The translations under genes and the position numbers were made by a program. Positions 48,349-59,803 of a DNA stretch of 64,000 bases are shown piece after piece. The notes under the pieces were generated by a model. The model was not told where the DNA came from. It did no database searches and saw only the letters and a list, made by a program, of their open reading frames with translations. The stretch's first letter is position 1. The number at the start of each line of letters is the position of its first letter. The DNA lies in NCBI GenBank assembly GCA_019614645.1, contig JABWDB010000005.1, positions 14,745,001 to 14,809,000 of the forward strand, in the 5' to 3' direction. The DNA is from Stratiolaelaps scimitus. Lineage: Eukaryota; Arthropoda; Arachnida; Mesostigmata; Laelapidae.

Positions 48349-51300
48349 GGTGTTACGTTCGCTCACTCTATCCACTCACCCATCGTCTTCTCATCCACAA
48401 ATGATCACCATCATTCGCAATCCCTTATTTTGTCTTCGATTCGCGTAGCAATCCGCTTCTCGCTTGAGGACATTGGAATATATTACGTACTTACTTCCAC
48501 AAAACCGGTCTGACCACCTAACCAGCAGAGAGGGCGTGAAAGGTCTGACGTCTAATCGTCTAACCGGCAGACACGACCTAGGCCAGGCGACGGTGGTGGC
48601 GGTGGTTGTCGGCCACGGTTTAGTGTCCGGTGACGCCGCCGTCACCGCAACTGCCGCAAAAGATCCCTCGCGGGAGGTCGGTCCGCGTTTCGGCTTGCTA
48701 TTCTATCTTGGTCCCCTCTTATGGCCGCTGGGAGGAGTGGTACCAGTAGTAATAGTAGTAGTAGATTGTAGTGTGCTGTAGTACTGCCGTAGATACGGGT
48801 GTTCTATACGTACAGGTAATAGCCCTAGCCATTGGCCGCCGCCCGGTGGCCGCAGAACAAGTTGCGTGCTGCCCTGGTAAGAGGTGCCGGAGACCCCGGG
48901 AGCTTGACAACAGGCAGCGCTTGCCAGGCGAACGCGGAGGCGTAGAAGAGAAGGCCTTGTAGAGCTGGCGAATGGGTGTAGTAGCAGCGTAGTATAGCGG
49001 GAGAGCGAGAGGGTATATAGGATATAGCTATAGGGTTGGCCAAGTACGCCATTCGTCTTGCCGCGATCCCCTTCTTGCTCTGTCCTAGATCGTCGATGGC
49101 GGGTGGCTTCCGACGGACGGACAGCCACTTGGACAACGACGACGGCCAAAGAGAACGAGAGAGTGGGGTTGTCAGGGGTTGTAAATGGGGACTAGGTGAA
49201 CGGATAACGCTTACAAGGGCTCTCCGACAACAACTGACTTCGGGGCCTGGGGTCAGGGCCTGGGTAGGTGAAGGGGAACTAGAGATGTGGCGGGTGCGGT
49301 GGGAGAAGCGGGCTTGGGATCGCGTAGGACTTGTTGTTGCTAGAAACAACTACATGAGGCACAAGGATAGATAGAGGAAGAGAGAGGGAGAAAGCCTGCT
49401 CCCTACAGCTACTACTAGTGTAGCAACAAGCCATCCTGCTGTGGCACAAGTGAAACCATCGGCAACCGGCCATTGTCCCCGGCTGCTCTTCGCTTCAAGT
49501 GGCTTTTTTCCAGTGTGGCGTTGGGCCGTCGGCCAGCACACCAAGGTACGCCAGATCGACCGAGCCGTCCAGTGCTAGGTGTAGCATACGACCATGGACA
49601 CACGGACACACACGTGCTCACACCCCGAGCTGTGCTATCCTGCCGTGTCGCCTCTATGTATAATATCCATATCTGGCCTTGCCACCCGGTAAAGGAAGAC
49701 GGTTACCAATCCTGTCTGCAAGCCATAGCATGCTACCATAGCTTGTACATTAACAGTCGTACAGTGTAATACCCACAAAGTGTATAGAAAAGGAAGACTA
49801 CAATTGGGTTGCAGGGGCACATGACCACATACGTACACACACACATACAGACGAGCCAGAGAGAGGTAGAGAGAGAGCAATCCGATTTTTTCTTCTACTG
49901 TTTCCGTCTGTGTTTAAGCCACTGGCGAGGCTAAGCGGGGCCACATTTCAAGATAAGCTAAGAGCCTTGTTTCAGCTATCAGCTTGTTCACTTGTCTATT
50001 GGCAATGAAAGCGCCACGCTTCACATGCTCGCTTACAACGTATCTCAACGCGCTAAACAATAGCTGAGATTTGTACATACATATATTCCACTTTTACGTC
50101 ATGCTTTCACGATTGGCGAAGCTCATTATCAACTAACCAGTTGGAATTGTTTACGAATTCTCTGACCAAAATTCAAATCGATTTAAGTACAATGTATATT
50201 GAGCTAGGATATTCACTGAGACGGTTACGTGTGATTGTTGTGAGGTATTGGCAGCTCAACTTGAATGCTGGACGCATGTAGCCTTTTGTGCGAGGATGTA
50301 TACACTGTAACCATCCCTTGGACGCGCGCTACCGAGGTGTCTCGTAACGTCTCGCAGGAGGTACGGGCAATATGGGGTGGGTTGTAAGCTATCGTTGAGT
50401 GGCATGTCATTAGAGCGATTGCTGTACGCCACGCGATGCCTACTGAACGATGTCTTCTGTTGCTTTACTGCTTTCAGTGATCCAGGAGGATAATTGCCCA
50501 ACTCCTGATATTAGCTCCAGTGGCCCCGTTCTATGTGAATTGGTCTTTTTTGAGAAAGTACAGGAATCTGAATGGTCGACTGCCGGCCACCATTGCTGTT
50601 CTGCCAACGACATGTTCTATTGCTGATTCAGGACTTCTACTAAGGACGTCACGTCCGAGTTGTTACAGAATACGCTTGTCTAACTTGTAAATAGATATTA
50701 TATAACTTAAACCAATTATAATGCCAACCATGATAAGAAAAACCACCATTTCAACAACAAGGATCACATTCATCATGCGTAAATATTGATGCTTTTTGTG
50801 AACTACTGCCATAATCTAAATCATATGCCCTTCTATTATTTGTTCATAGCTGGACGCAACTGACAACCTTTGCTTATCATCTCACAAAGTCTTCATGAAT
50901 TGGACCAAAGTTCAACGTCTTCTGAGGTAAATTTTTGAGGATTGTTTTTGCCTACTTATTTTTAATATCACATAGCAATTTAAGTATCTGTCTAGAACGA
51001 GAAGAAGATAAGCAATGTTCCCCCCAAAGGTTATCTTCGAAAGCGCCAATTTCTCGTTAAGCCTGGGCTTCGAAAACACACAACTTCGCCATTTTTCGAG
51101 TTCTCTTGATGTGGAACGACAGGTGTGTTTACCCGCATAACAGATTAATGCCAATGAAATATTAAGGACACCAGACATGTTTTAATCGCTAAGAAAATGG
51201 ATAGATATTGCCAATCGATGCCGGTAAAGAAGGGTCTTCGAGTTCGGAATGGTAAAATCTGCCTAGAAGTGACAAAACACTGATTACATTGTACACTGTC

Positions 51301-51570
51301 GGATTTGAACAGGGGATTTTATTTTGCGCCGAGGTGAATTGACTAATGTTATCAGAAACGGCTTCGTAAATAACTAAAATGGGTTTTCCATATTTACACG
51401 ACTTCCGAGCATTGCATATTTTATTATAAATGACCTATCAGCTATGGTCAGGGAGAATGCTGATGCCAGCATTGTTAATTTTGTCGATAGAGTGAGCGGC
51501 TTGTCCTGGCGTCTTTGACGCGGAAGACGTGGAGTGTGCCTTCGAAGTTTTCAGCAGCATGCTTCGTATG
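48349..51570. other. Non-coding stretch
   Basis: GC-rich from about 48.5 to 49.6 kb with long overlapping frames on both strands but no domain; AT-rich afterwards. No gene or repeat family was recognised. Confidence 0.4.
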
Positions 51571-51579
51571 GAATATAAA

Positions 51580-52050
51580 GAGTGTCCTTTCTTGGATCCG
51601 TCGCCTCCGCCAGAATATCAACAAGATCTACCGTTGGCATTTAAAAGTGACTTCTCTGGAATCCAAAGCTGCCTACTGCAGGAACCGCCTCAGATACCCA
51701 CGTAAGGTCAGTCTTGAGTACGGAGCTTGTTCTTGGAGAAACGCGTGAGAGATCTTCGAGGCAACGGTGGGCGCATGCGGAAATTCCTGAACGCTTCTTG
51801 CAGTAGAGGTGCTGGTAAAGTTGAGCTTCCTGCTAACAGTTGTGCTTCCTGCTTAGGGGACAGCAATGGCCAACTTTCCTCCACGAAAGACATCGCTAAC
51901 GCGTTGAATTAACATTTTGCGACAGTTGGTTCAAAAACGACATCCTCACCTCAACCTGAAGCGGACACCCGCGCGGAGCTATCGAGGATTCTGCCGGCTA
52001 AGGAGTCCATGTTTGAGCCCGCCTTAGCACGGCTTTTATGGTCATTTTTA
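51580..52050 (+). pseudogene. Decayed non-LTR retrotransposon (LINE), region before the RT domain
   Basis: A Lys/Arg-rich helix-like segment (INKIYRWHLKV, ESKAAYCRNRLRY, about 51615-51700) is followed in another frame by LRGNGGRMRKFLNASC and by LGDSNGQLSSTKDIANALN, then a stop (TAA 51910-51912), then HFATVGSKTT in the same frame. This is the LINE linker between endonuclease and reverse transcriptase, whose hallmark is D..G....D...IAN.LN..F..VG. One frameshift (about 51720-51740) and one stop show it is dead. No RT core motif was found downstream, so the copy is truncated. The clade cannot be assigned. Confidence 0.58.
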
Positions 52051-54743
52051 TTATGCTGTGTTACATATACTTTTATCCTTTTCTTTTCTTTTTCGAGAAG
52101 TTAATCATCGTGAAATTGCAGTTCCGCCAATAAACCATGATTTGATTGTTTGACCTTAATGCCAGGGTCAGATAGACAGCTTTATTAGAGCGGACAAACA
52201 TGCTGCCAATCCCGACGTAGGCGAGGCGTGTACTGAGATTCTTGCAAAAGACGAGCCCCTTTTAGATACCAGAGGACACGGTGTCTCACAATTGGAAGTT
52301 AAGCCTTTTATTTCACACACGTAAGCGAAGCAATTGGCAGTTCAACGTCTCCTCCATGCCGAAGGGGTGCTACTCCAAAGTTGGAAGGCGCTCGCACAAG
52401 AGAAAGCACTACACGTCGATCACTCCTGTCAGCGAGAACGTCAAACAGCGGACCCCGCAGAAGTTGGAGAGGTATCGAAGACACCTCGATAGCGATATCG
52501 TCAGCTCCGCCGGAGCCATGAAACTGCTCTAATCCGGAACGGAAGACTGCAGAGACCGATAGAACTAACTTTGCCCAACGAAGATTCGATATTCGGGCTC
52601 ATTTTGTCTCCTCATATTTTGTGCGTTATGCTTCCTTTCGTATGTCGAGTAGAGAGACAGCTTGTACAGACGAAGCTTACTGCCAATACCTTGATCGTGA
52701 TCCAGTGCCGCCATATTGTACAGCTATTATCACCGGGACTATAGCAGAACGCGCCAATGGACGGTGCCTGATCCTGTTTCCTGCGGAAACAACACGGTAG
52801 GTCGATTTCGAGAAAGTTTAGCGTTATGCTCACGTCAGACGGCACAATGGGAGACGGGTGGCATGTGTTGTGATTCCTTATGCAATGTCAGGTATAGCTA
52901 GCTACTGCTGAACTGGGGGAGTCAGGTTCCAATGTGTCTGTGCCCAAGGGGGCCTCTTTCTCCCGTCTTTGACATCAACACGTTCCTGCCAATATAAACA
53001 TACAAACACATATACACACACAGCCAGACACATTCGCACGCACTACTGGGTGTCTCTCTTTCCATACGATATCCTCACATTGGTCGTGTCTCCTCTACGG
53101 TTATATGGTGATTGCTGGGTGCCCACGGGTATTTAAGCTGCCATGCCGGAGCAGAGCAGCAACAACAGTAGCAGGACCCTCCAACGAGTGAGACATAATA
53201 GGGTCACGGAAGAAAGAGCAAGACAGAGCAAGCGCAAGTAAGTCGCTTATAAGACGGCGACGACGACTGTGACGACCACTGCTACTTCTACACACTTAAG
53301 CGTAATGTTGATGTGTATGACCTCGTCAGACTTAATCCATGATATGCACTTTCATCTTATTGTGGAGGATGGAGCCTTCTGCGGCGGCACTGGTGGCAGG
53401 CCTCGGAGACTGCGCTCGGCGCGATTTTTCTCCGGCATCGAATTTCGTAAAGATGTTAGCTCAAAGGCGCGCTGGCTGGCTGCGTAACTACAACGGTCAC
53501 TTTATCGCATGGCCAGAGCTTTTATGAGCGAGCTAAATTGACTGCTGTTCTACGGACAATGGTCGTGTGTAATTTTCCACGTGGATTCGCGCCCCGCGAC
53601 ATGAGCGTTGCTTATAGTGACAAGACCCATGGCTAGAATAAATGTTGGGTCTCGTCTAGGTTTCGCGAGACGAAAAAAATGTACACACGAAGATCAACAT
53701 AGGACATTGTGCTGCGAACACGCTGGTTACCAAACGATACAGACGATGGACTTTTAAACGTTTCGTTGATCAGTATTAAAGGACAAAAAGTCACGGTAGA
53801 AATTGATAATACATTATCATCTCGAATAGAAGGCCCTTGGCTTTCGACGAGCACATACTTTGCCACCTTTGATTGAATAGATTGCCTTGAGTTTCCAATT
53901 AAAAATTTCCTTTTCCTATCATTGTTGATCCGTCGACTTGAACCGCAGTTGTGAACTACGGGAACACATATTTCACGGTTGCGTAGATTGTGGATAGACG
54001 ACCTTGTGTTGTACAGTATAGTCAAATTTAGGTGTACCTGCTGCAAAGAGGAAGAATCCAAATAGCTTCTATGAGAGTCAAGTTCTACAGAACTGTTTTG
54101 TACTATCCGATTTGCTGAGAAGAAGCACTTACATAGAATTAGACATCTACGCGTAGTAGAATGTCATTTGGTCGAGTGCTGGCACGGATATAAATCAGCG
54201 TAGGAAGCAATCCAAGCTCGGAACCTAGGCGACGCGAATGTGTGTTGTATGTACAGGCACTCCGAGCAAGCGACGGGCAAATTCCATGAATTCAGGTCAT
54301 ATTCTAGGGTACTGCATTATGTTGAGAGAGCATTCGGTTACGCAGACGTCTTAGTAAGGTAGTAAATCCAGCATAGAGAGAAAAAACGTAAGCGAGTTTG
54401 GTTTAAGAAATCTAGCGGTTCCACTCAGCGAATGTCGCCCGAACCTCACGTAATGAACTTCGCAATAAACAGATTCATATATCTTGCTTCATTCGGCCGT
54501 GTCCATTGTATTGATGCAGGGTTAACCGTATACCGAAGGCCAACCAGATTTATGAACAGCCTAAGCTCACCCAGTCGTCTGTGCATCTATAACACAAATA
54601 GAAAATAAGAACCAAATGCTACAGAGGTATATTTCAGAGCAACTTTTCTACTACACTTAATTGTTGTTAATTCCCCGTGTCGCCACCACTCTAAAAATAC
54701 GATAACTGAAATTCACGTTAGAAAGTAGCATGACGTAGGCAAA

Positions 54744-54780
54744 TTTATATATGTATATATATGTATGTGTGTGTGTGTGT
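54744..54780. repeat. Mixed TA/TG microsatellite
   Basis: TATATATG units grading into a (GT)n run. Confidence 0.8.
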
Positions 54781-56968
54781 ATTATTACCAAGTTAGTTGA
54801 GTTCGATTATTTCGTCGACGAGGAAGCAACCATATTGAAAGCAGGAAAGATATTGAATAGCGGACCTTCCATAGAGGTCTCTCTCTGGAACGGTCGTCTT
54901 TGTCAGATTGGGGGGCGAATGGCATAGGGCGGCGCAGAAATTGGGTAAGAACGCCCACATAACCGAAACGGGGTGACTACGGCACAAAAAGACACTCCCG
55001 CAGCGGGATGTGCACACGGGGCCGGCCTGAGACAGGACCGTCGTAGCTGTATTGTTGCTATTATCTCTGTACGTGGTGGTCTTCTACGAGACGACAAATG
55101 TAAGGGTTAGCCTTGGACTCACGACTGGTCTCGCGGAGCGATCCCGCATAGCTAAGCTACACTATCATCCCATGAAGCACACAGATGCTGCTGCTGGCTA
55201 TGGTATGAGCGGGACAGCAAGCCTGCCTGATAAAGGTATCCCTGACGATAGATATCAGCCTCTTCTCTCTCTCTCTCTCCCTTTTGTTACGGCAAAATGA
55301 ATAATAGATTCTCGAATTTAATATTCATAACCATAGTTAGTTACATATGTATAGCAGGTAGATAGATGTATGGTTTGCATAAGAAATTGCATAAGGAATA
55401 TAATGGTACCTTCCACTATAGCTGATACTGTCGTCTTGTGTTTAGATGAACATTAGATGATGTTTGTGTACTAAAGAGGAGAGATTTCTTTATAACAAAA
55501 ACGAATCCGAGAACAATTTTCAGTCCTGGAACAGATAAGGATTGAAGCGAAGATAGGAGACACTGGCAGATGAGAACATGTGCAGTGATTGCCCAAAAAT
55601 TATTCGACGTTTCGAGTAACCGTTTACAATTTATTATTTTACTAATCAAACTACGTCAAATATTACTCACACTGCTAGGGTGCAAACTTATCCTTCCCGA
55701 TTGTATGTGCAGTTAATTTATTATAGTGTACACAGAGTTTATTTTTAGTTATCAGATCGCACCTTTAACAGGAACATTGGCGCTGAGATGTTTCAACCGT
55801 CAACTGAATATATCTATACTATAGCTTGTGTTAATAACAGCTTGGCATTGCTGTGAGCACGGTAAGTGCTAGTTACCCCCAACTGTAAGGACTGGCAGTC
55901 GCTGTTCAGCTTTACGTATGCATGTCTTATAGTGTTCAGTCCATCGTCTGACTTTTTGTACACAGACCCCGCAAAGCATTACCTGGCAAAGAACATGCTG
56001 AGATTCTCTTGCCTGTTCCATGCGGGACCAGTGTTGAAGCGGACATCAGTAGGAGGTTCCGGGAAAACGCTTTGCGCTTTCGACAAAGCCCTTCTACTAT
56101 CACACGGAATAGGTGTGCTTGAATAATGGCCTAATGCGAGCTTATGCCAGTGCGCCGGACAGGGTCGAATCTCGCTCCTTTCGTGGGCCAGTGTCAGAAT
56201 TCCCCGAAGGACCATGTCCTCGAGAAACGGACCGGAAATTTGTATCACTCGTAACGGGCGAAACGAGCAAGCCAAGTCAGGACGTGTGATCCATCTAAAT
56301 TGAGCATACTGCGAACAATACGTCGCCGGCATTACATACTGTTGGCATCGCGATCAGCTGAGTGGAATTATTGCTTGTGAACGATCTCTGTTTTCGAATC
56401 TCAAATGGCCTCAAAGGAAGAGTATCTTCATGTATGTGTTCTGAAATTTCTCGGGCATAGCGTATTAACGGTCGCTTTTTACTATGGCGGATCGGGTTGA
56501 ATATTATCAAAGCGTATTGCTGAATTTCTTAAAGGGTAAGTTGCCAATACCAAGGTAAGTATTAATTTAAAAAACCGGCACTAAGTGGGTGAAGCCATTC
56601 GACCTGTATGCTAACGAACCTCACCATAAAATAGATAACATGGACCCATTTTTAACTACGGTTTACACATACATCTCTACACACAAAAAATAATCAAAAT
56701 AGTTACTGTCGTTTTTGAGATCCTCGGCAAATACAAAAGTGCTTGTTACGTTTATACAAACTCGTCTAGTCTTAGAGTATAGGCTCGGCGAGTAGCATGT
56801 GACATTTACCTTGATTAGCTATAAACAGGGAAATAGGACGATACGGATACAAACGCATTTCCAGTCAACCTTTAAATTTACAAAAATGATTGGGAAGGAT
56901 CTCATTTTTCTTGCAGTACATGACACGTAGATCGATATGTACCATATTGTCCTTTCTCAAAAAAGAAG

Positions 56969-56996
56969 TATATATATATATATACACATATATATA
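56969..56996. repeat. (TA)n microsatellite
   Basis: TA dinucleotide run interrupted once by CACA. Confidence 0.8.
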
Positions 56997-58005
56997 GCAT
57001 GCTAGTTCTGCAGCTGTTGCCTCTTCCATACCAACTAGGGAAGTACACAGATCGGTCATCTGGCTGTGAGCAGCCGACGAGGCGTTTGGTGATCCTCCGG
57101 CATTCGGCGGAGCGTGCCCTACGGACCAGCCGTAGTACGGGCGTGTCCCACCAGCGGCTCAGCCGGCGAAGCACGCTCAAAGTCAATGTATGTTATACTG
57201 TTCTACGCTATATGGGATGCGCGTGCTGGGACTGGATGCTCTGCTCTGGCTGAGGTCGCTTGCAGCCGAGTCATACACTCCCCAACTGCGACCCATCTTT
57301 CCATAGCTGGCGGTCGTCGCCGTCGCCCGTGACTGCTAGGGGCTGGTGCTGTTGCCAGCGGTATTGGCGGCGTTGTCTCCCGGTGTGTACTTCTTGCTAA
57401 GCAGCTTGGTTCGCCGCCTTCGAGTGTCGAGAGATTTAGCTACTTGGATGCCTCAGTGGCAGCAAGAGATCCTCGACACTGTCCACAGAGCACGTTCGAA
57501 GGATTGGAAGCGTTCCGTGGAAGCCGCCCAGCTGCTCAACACAAGTCCACAACATCATGTCCACGCGTAGGGAGAAACGATGGACGACGAAGGCCAGCTG
57601 AGCCTGCGACGCCCAGATGCTTAATCATTAATGACAGTTTTATGTTGCGCCAGTTCGGCGAAGCCCGTACGTTATGTACGTTCGGATGCTGGCTGGCGCA
57701 AGAAACAGAAGGAAAGCAACAGGTTCAGCTAACGGACAGAACAGCTCCACGGCCTCTGCATTGAATTGAAAAACACAAATGGGATTTTTTCACGGAACGT
57801 AACAGCGCTTTGAATATGCATTGTACTTCAACGGGTTTAGGCGTATAGCCTTTAGTATGGAACCATTGCAGAAGCCCTGGTGCGAAGTAACTTGATCCGA
57901 TGATTCACGCAAATTCAACTGCTCAAATATTATAACAGAAAAATCCTATGGAAACTCGTTATACCAGCACTAAATCATCATTACTTAATACTATTAAGTG
58001 TGCAC

Positions 58006-58008
<3 letters not shown>

Positions 58009-58044
<36 letters not shown>
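58009..58044. repeat. (TA)n microsatellite
   Basis: About 36 bp of TA dinucleotides. Confidence 0.9.
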
Positions 58045-58047
<3 letters not shown>

Positions 58048-58545
58048 TCCTCTCAAACGTATTTACTCCGCAGCGCTTCAGATTTTCAGATCGTCGATCT
58101 ATTGCTGACCGAGCCTATTTTTACACTAGATTAAGCCTCGAAACCTTTATAGTCGGACCCCCGTACCTACTCGACATTCAAAAAAGTTTTCTTTTTTTCG
58201 CACAGCCCTTTATATTATCTCGGGCCGTGCTCGAATCATCACAGCCCCTCTATGATGCTTTCGTCCTAATAATAATTTTATCATTCGACGATCTCATTGA
58301 AAATAGCTCCAACGCCGCAACACGGCGAACAATTTGGGGTCGTAGACAAAATTCCATCAATTCGACAGCAAAGTTTGCATTGTACGTAGAGATAACAAGG
58401 CTCAAGTACGCGGCCCTGCGGGTCCAAATTTAATTTATACCCGACATAGTGCGTTCCATTCAAATAGAAGTGAAGAAGGAAGACCCCCTAAGAAGTGGTC
58501 TGCCTGGCAGCCCTGCATAAGGGCCTACTGTGAAATCCTATACAT

Positions 58546-58547
<2 letters not shown>

Positions 58548-58609
<62 letters not shown>
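58548..58609. repeat. Compound (TA)n(GA)n microsatellite
   Basis: A TA run (58548-58580) joins directly to a GA run (58581-58609), with imperfect GA-rich sequence continuing to about 58630. Confidence 0.9.
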
Positions 58610-58612
<3 letters not shown>

Positions 58613-59285
58613 GAGCGAGAAAGAGAGAGGTGATGTAGTAACTCAATGTGGAGAGAGCTTATTGTGCCGAGGTCCTTTTCGGCGCTAAATTGTCAACACG
58701 AAATATTGTTCGCTTGTCGTTTTCAACGGCTCTCCTTGAATAATCAATCCTAAATATATGCGCGTTCTTCTTCACTAACGAAATGACAACATGAGATATT
58801 CGTTCATCTCGTTCGATAGACATTTGCGTGTGTGTACACGAATGTCAAGCTGTCCCTCACCCCGCCTCCCCTTCATGGCCTTTCCTTACCATCTTGCGTT
58901 GCATTCGGATGTGGCCTGTATATACAAGCTTTTTCCACTATTGAAGCTATTTGCCCGCAACGAATCAGTTGCGAATGAATCTTTCTGTCCTATCGTTCTA
59001 TTCCAAAGTGTGTGTATGTACGTCTGTGTGTGTAGCTGTCAATCTGCCCTTCTGCGGGCATCAGGAAGCTGCATGGGCTTACCCGAGAATGTTAGTCAGG
59101 CTGGCGTACGGTGAAGGGAAAAGGCAATGCAGTTGTACGTTTGCTGGCCAGCACCAGAGGGTGGCAGCGAGACAACCAGAAGCCTATCGTGTGCCATCGA
59201 TGGATCTTTCAGCGCCGCAGTGGGCGCAAGAGAGCGAAAGTCGGTTACATGAAACACGCCGGCTGTGTATAACAGACAAGCATAT

Positions 59286-59750
59286 GTAGTCGGATGCGGA
59301 AGCACGGTTCGGATACTATGCTCTATGCCAGCGAGCAACTCTCTGGGCTCTGAATTTAAGGAATATATTTGCACAGGCGAAACTTACAAGCAGAAACGCG
59401 TGAGCTGTGGGCTGACACCTGTCCCTTAAAAGATATACATAGGGTAGCAAATCACTATAATTACATCATCAAGGAGAGAAAGAGAGAGAGAGAGAAACTG
59501 TTTTCATTTTTCAGCTCATATTTAAAAAAAATACGTATCGATTTGAGATACGGTACGAGAAAGCATACGTTTATGCAAATGCAAGTGTGGTGTTGTACTC
59601 ATTGGGTTCCGTTGTTTAACTAATTAGTCGGAATATTGGTCTCCGTATTGAAATTGATATTGATAATAAAATGGCGGATCATTCGGTCTCGTGTTATCGT
59701 GAGAGACGGTTGTGTACTTCCTGATATGTAGATAGTGCGACATTACATAT
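59286..59750 (+). repeat. Probable 5' LTR of the gypsy element (left edge uncertain)
   Basis: The right edge is set by the primer-binding site at 59751; the likely LTR end is ACA at 59745-59747. A polyadenylation signal AATAAA lies at 59665-59670, as expected inside an LTR. The left edge cannot be proved because the 3' LTR is outside the window; 59286 is only one TGT start that leaves room for a TATA-like AAGATATACAT near 59433. Confidence 0.3.
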
Positions 59751-59762
59751 TGGCGCAGTCGG
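59751..59762 (+). other. Primer-binding site of the gypsy element, probably tRNA-Ser
   Basis: TGGCGCAGTCGG is complementary to CCGACTGCGCCA, the 3' end of a serine tRNA used by 17.6/297-type gypsy elements, as recalled. It lies 42 bases before the gag-pol ATG. Confidence 0.7.
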
Positions 59763-59803
59763 CTATTTTGAATTTGGATGTGTGCGACCTGTTCCACGCT
59801 ATC

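Larger units (their letters stand above)
52051..59285. other. Non-coding stretch with microsatellites
   Basis: No gene was recognised. It holds TA-type tracts (54744-54780 mixed with GT, 56969-56996, 58009-58044, 58548-58580), a (GA)n tract (58581-58609), and a GC-rich patch at 57.0-57.8 kb without domains. A possible small exon on the minus strand (53633-54040) is discussed under findings. Confidence 0.4.

Noticed and set aside
56029..56080. GGSGKT, resembling a P-loop
   Set aside because: An isolated six-residue match with no Walker B or fold context.
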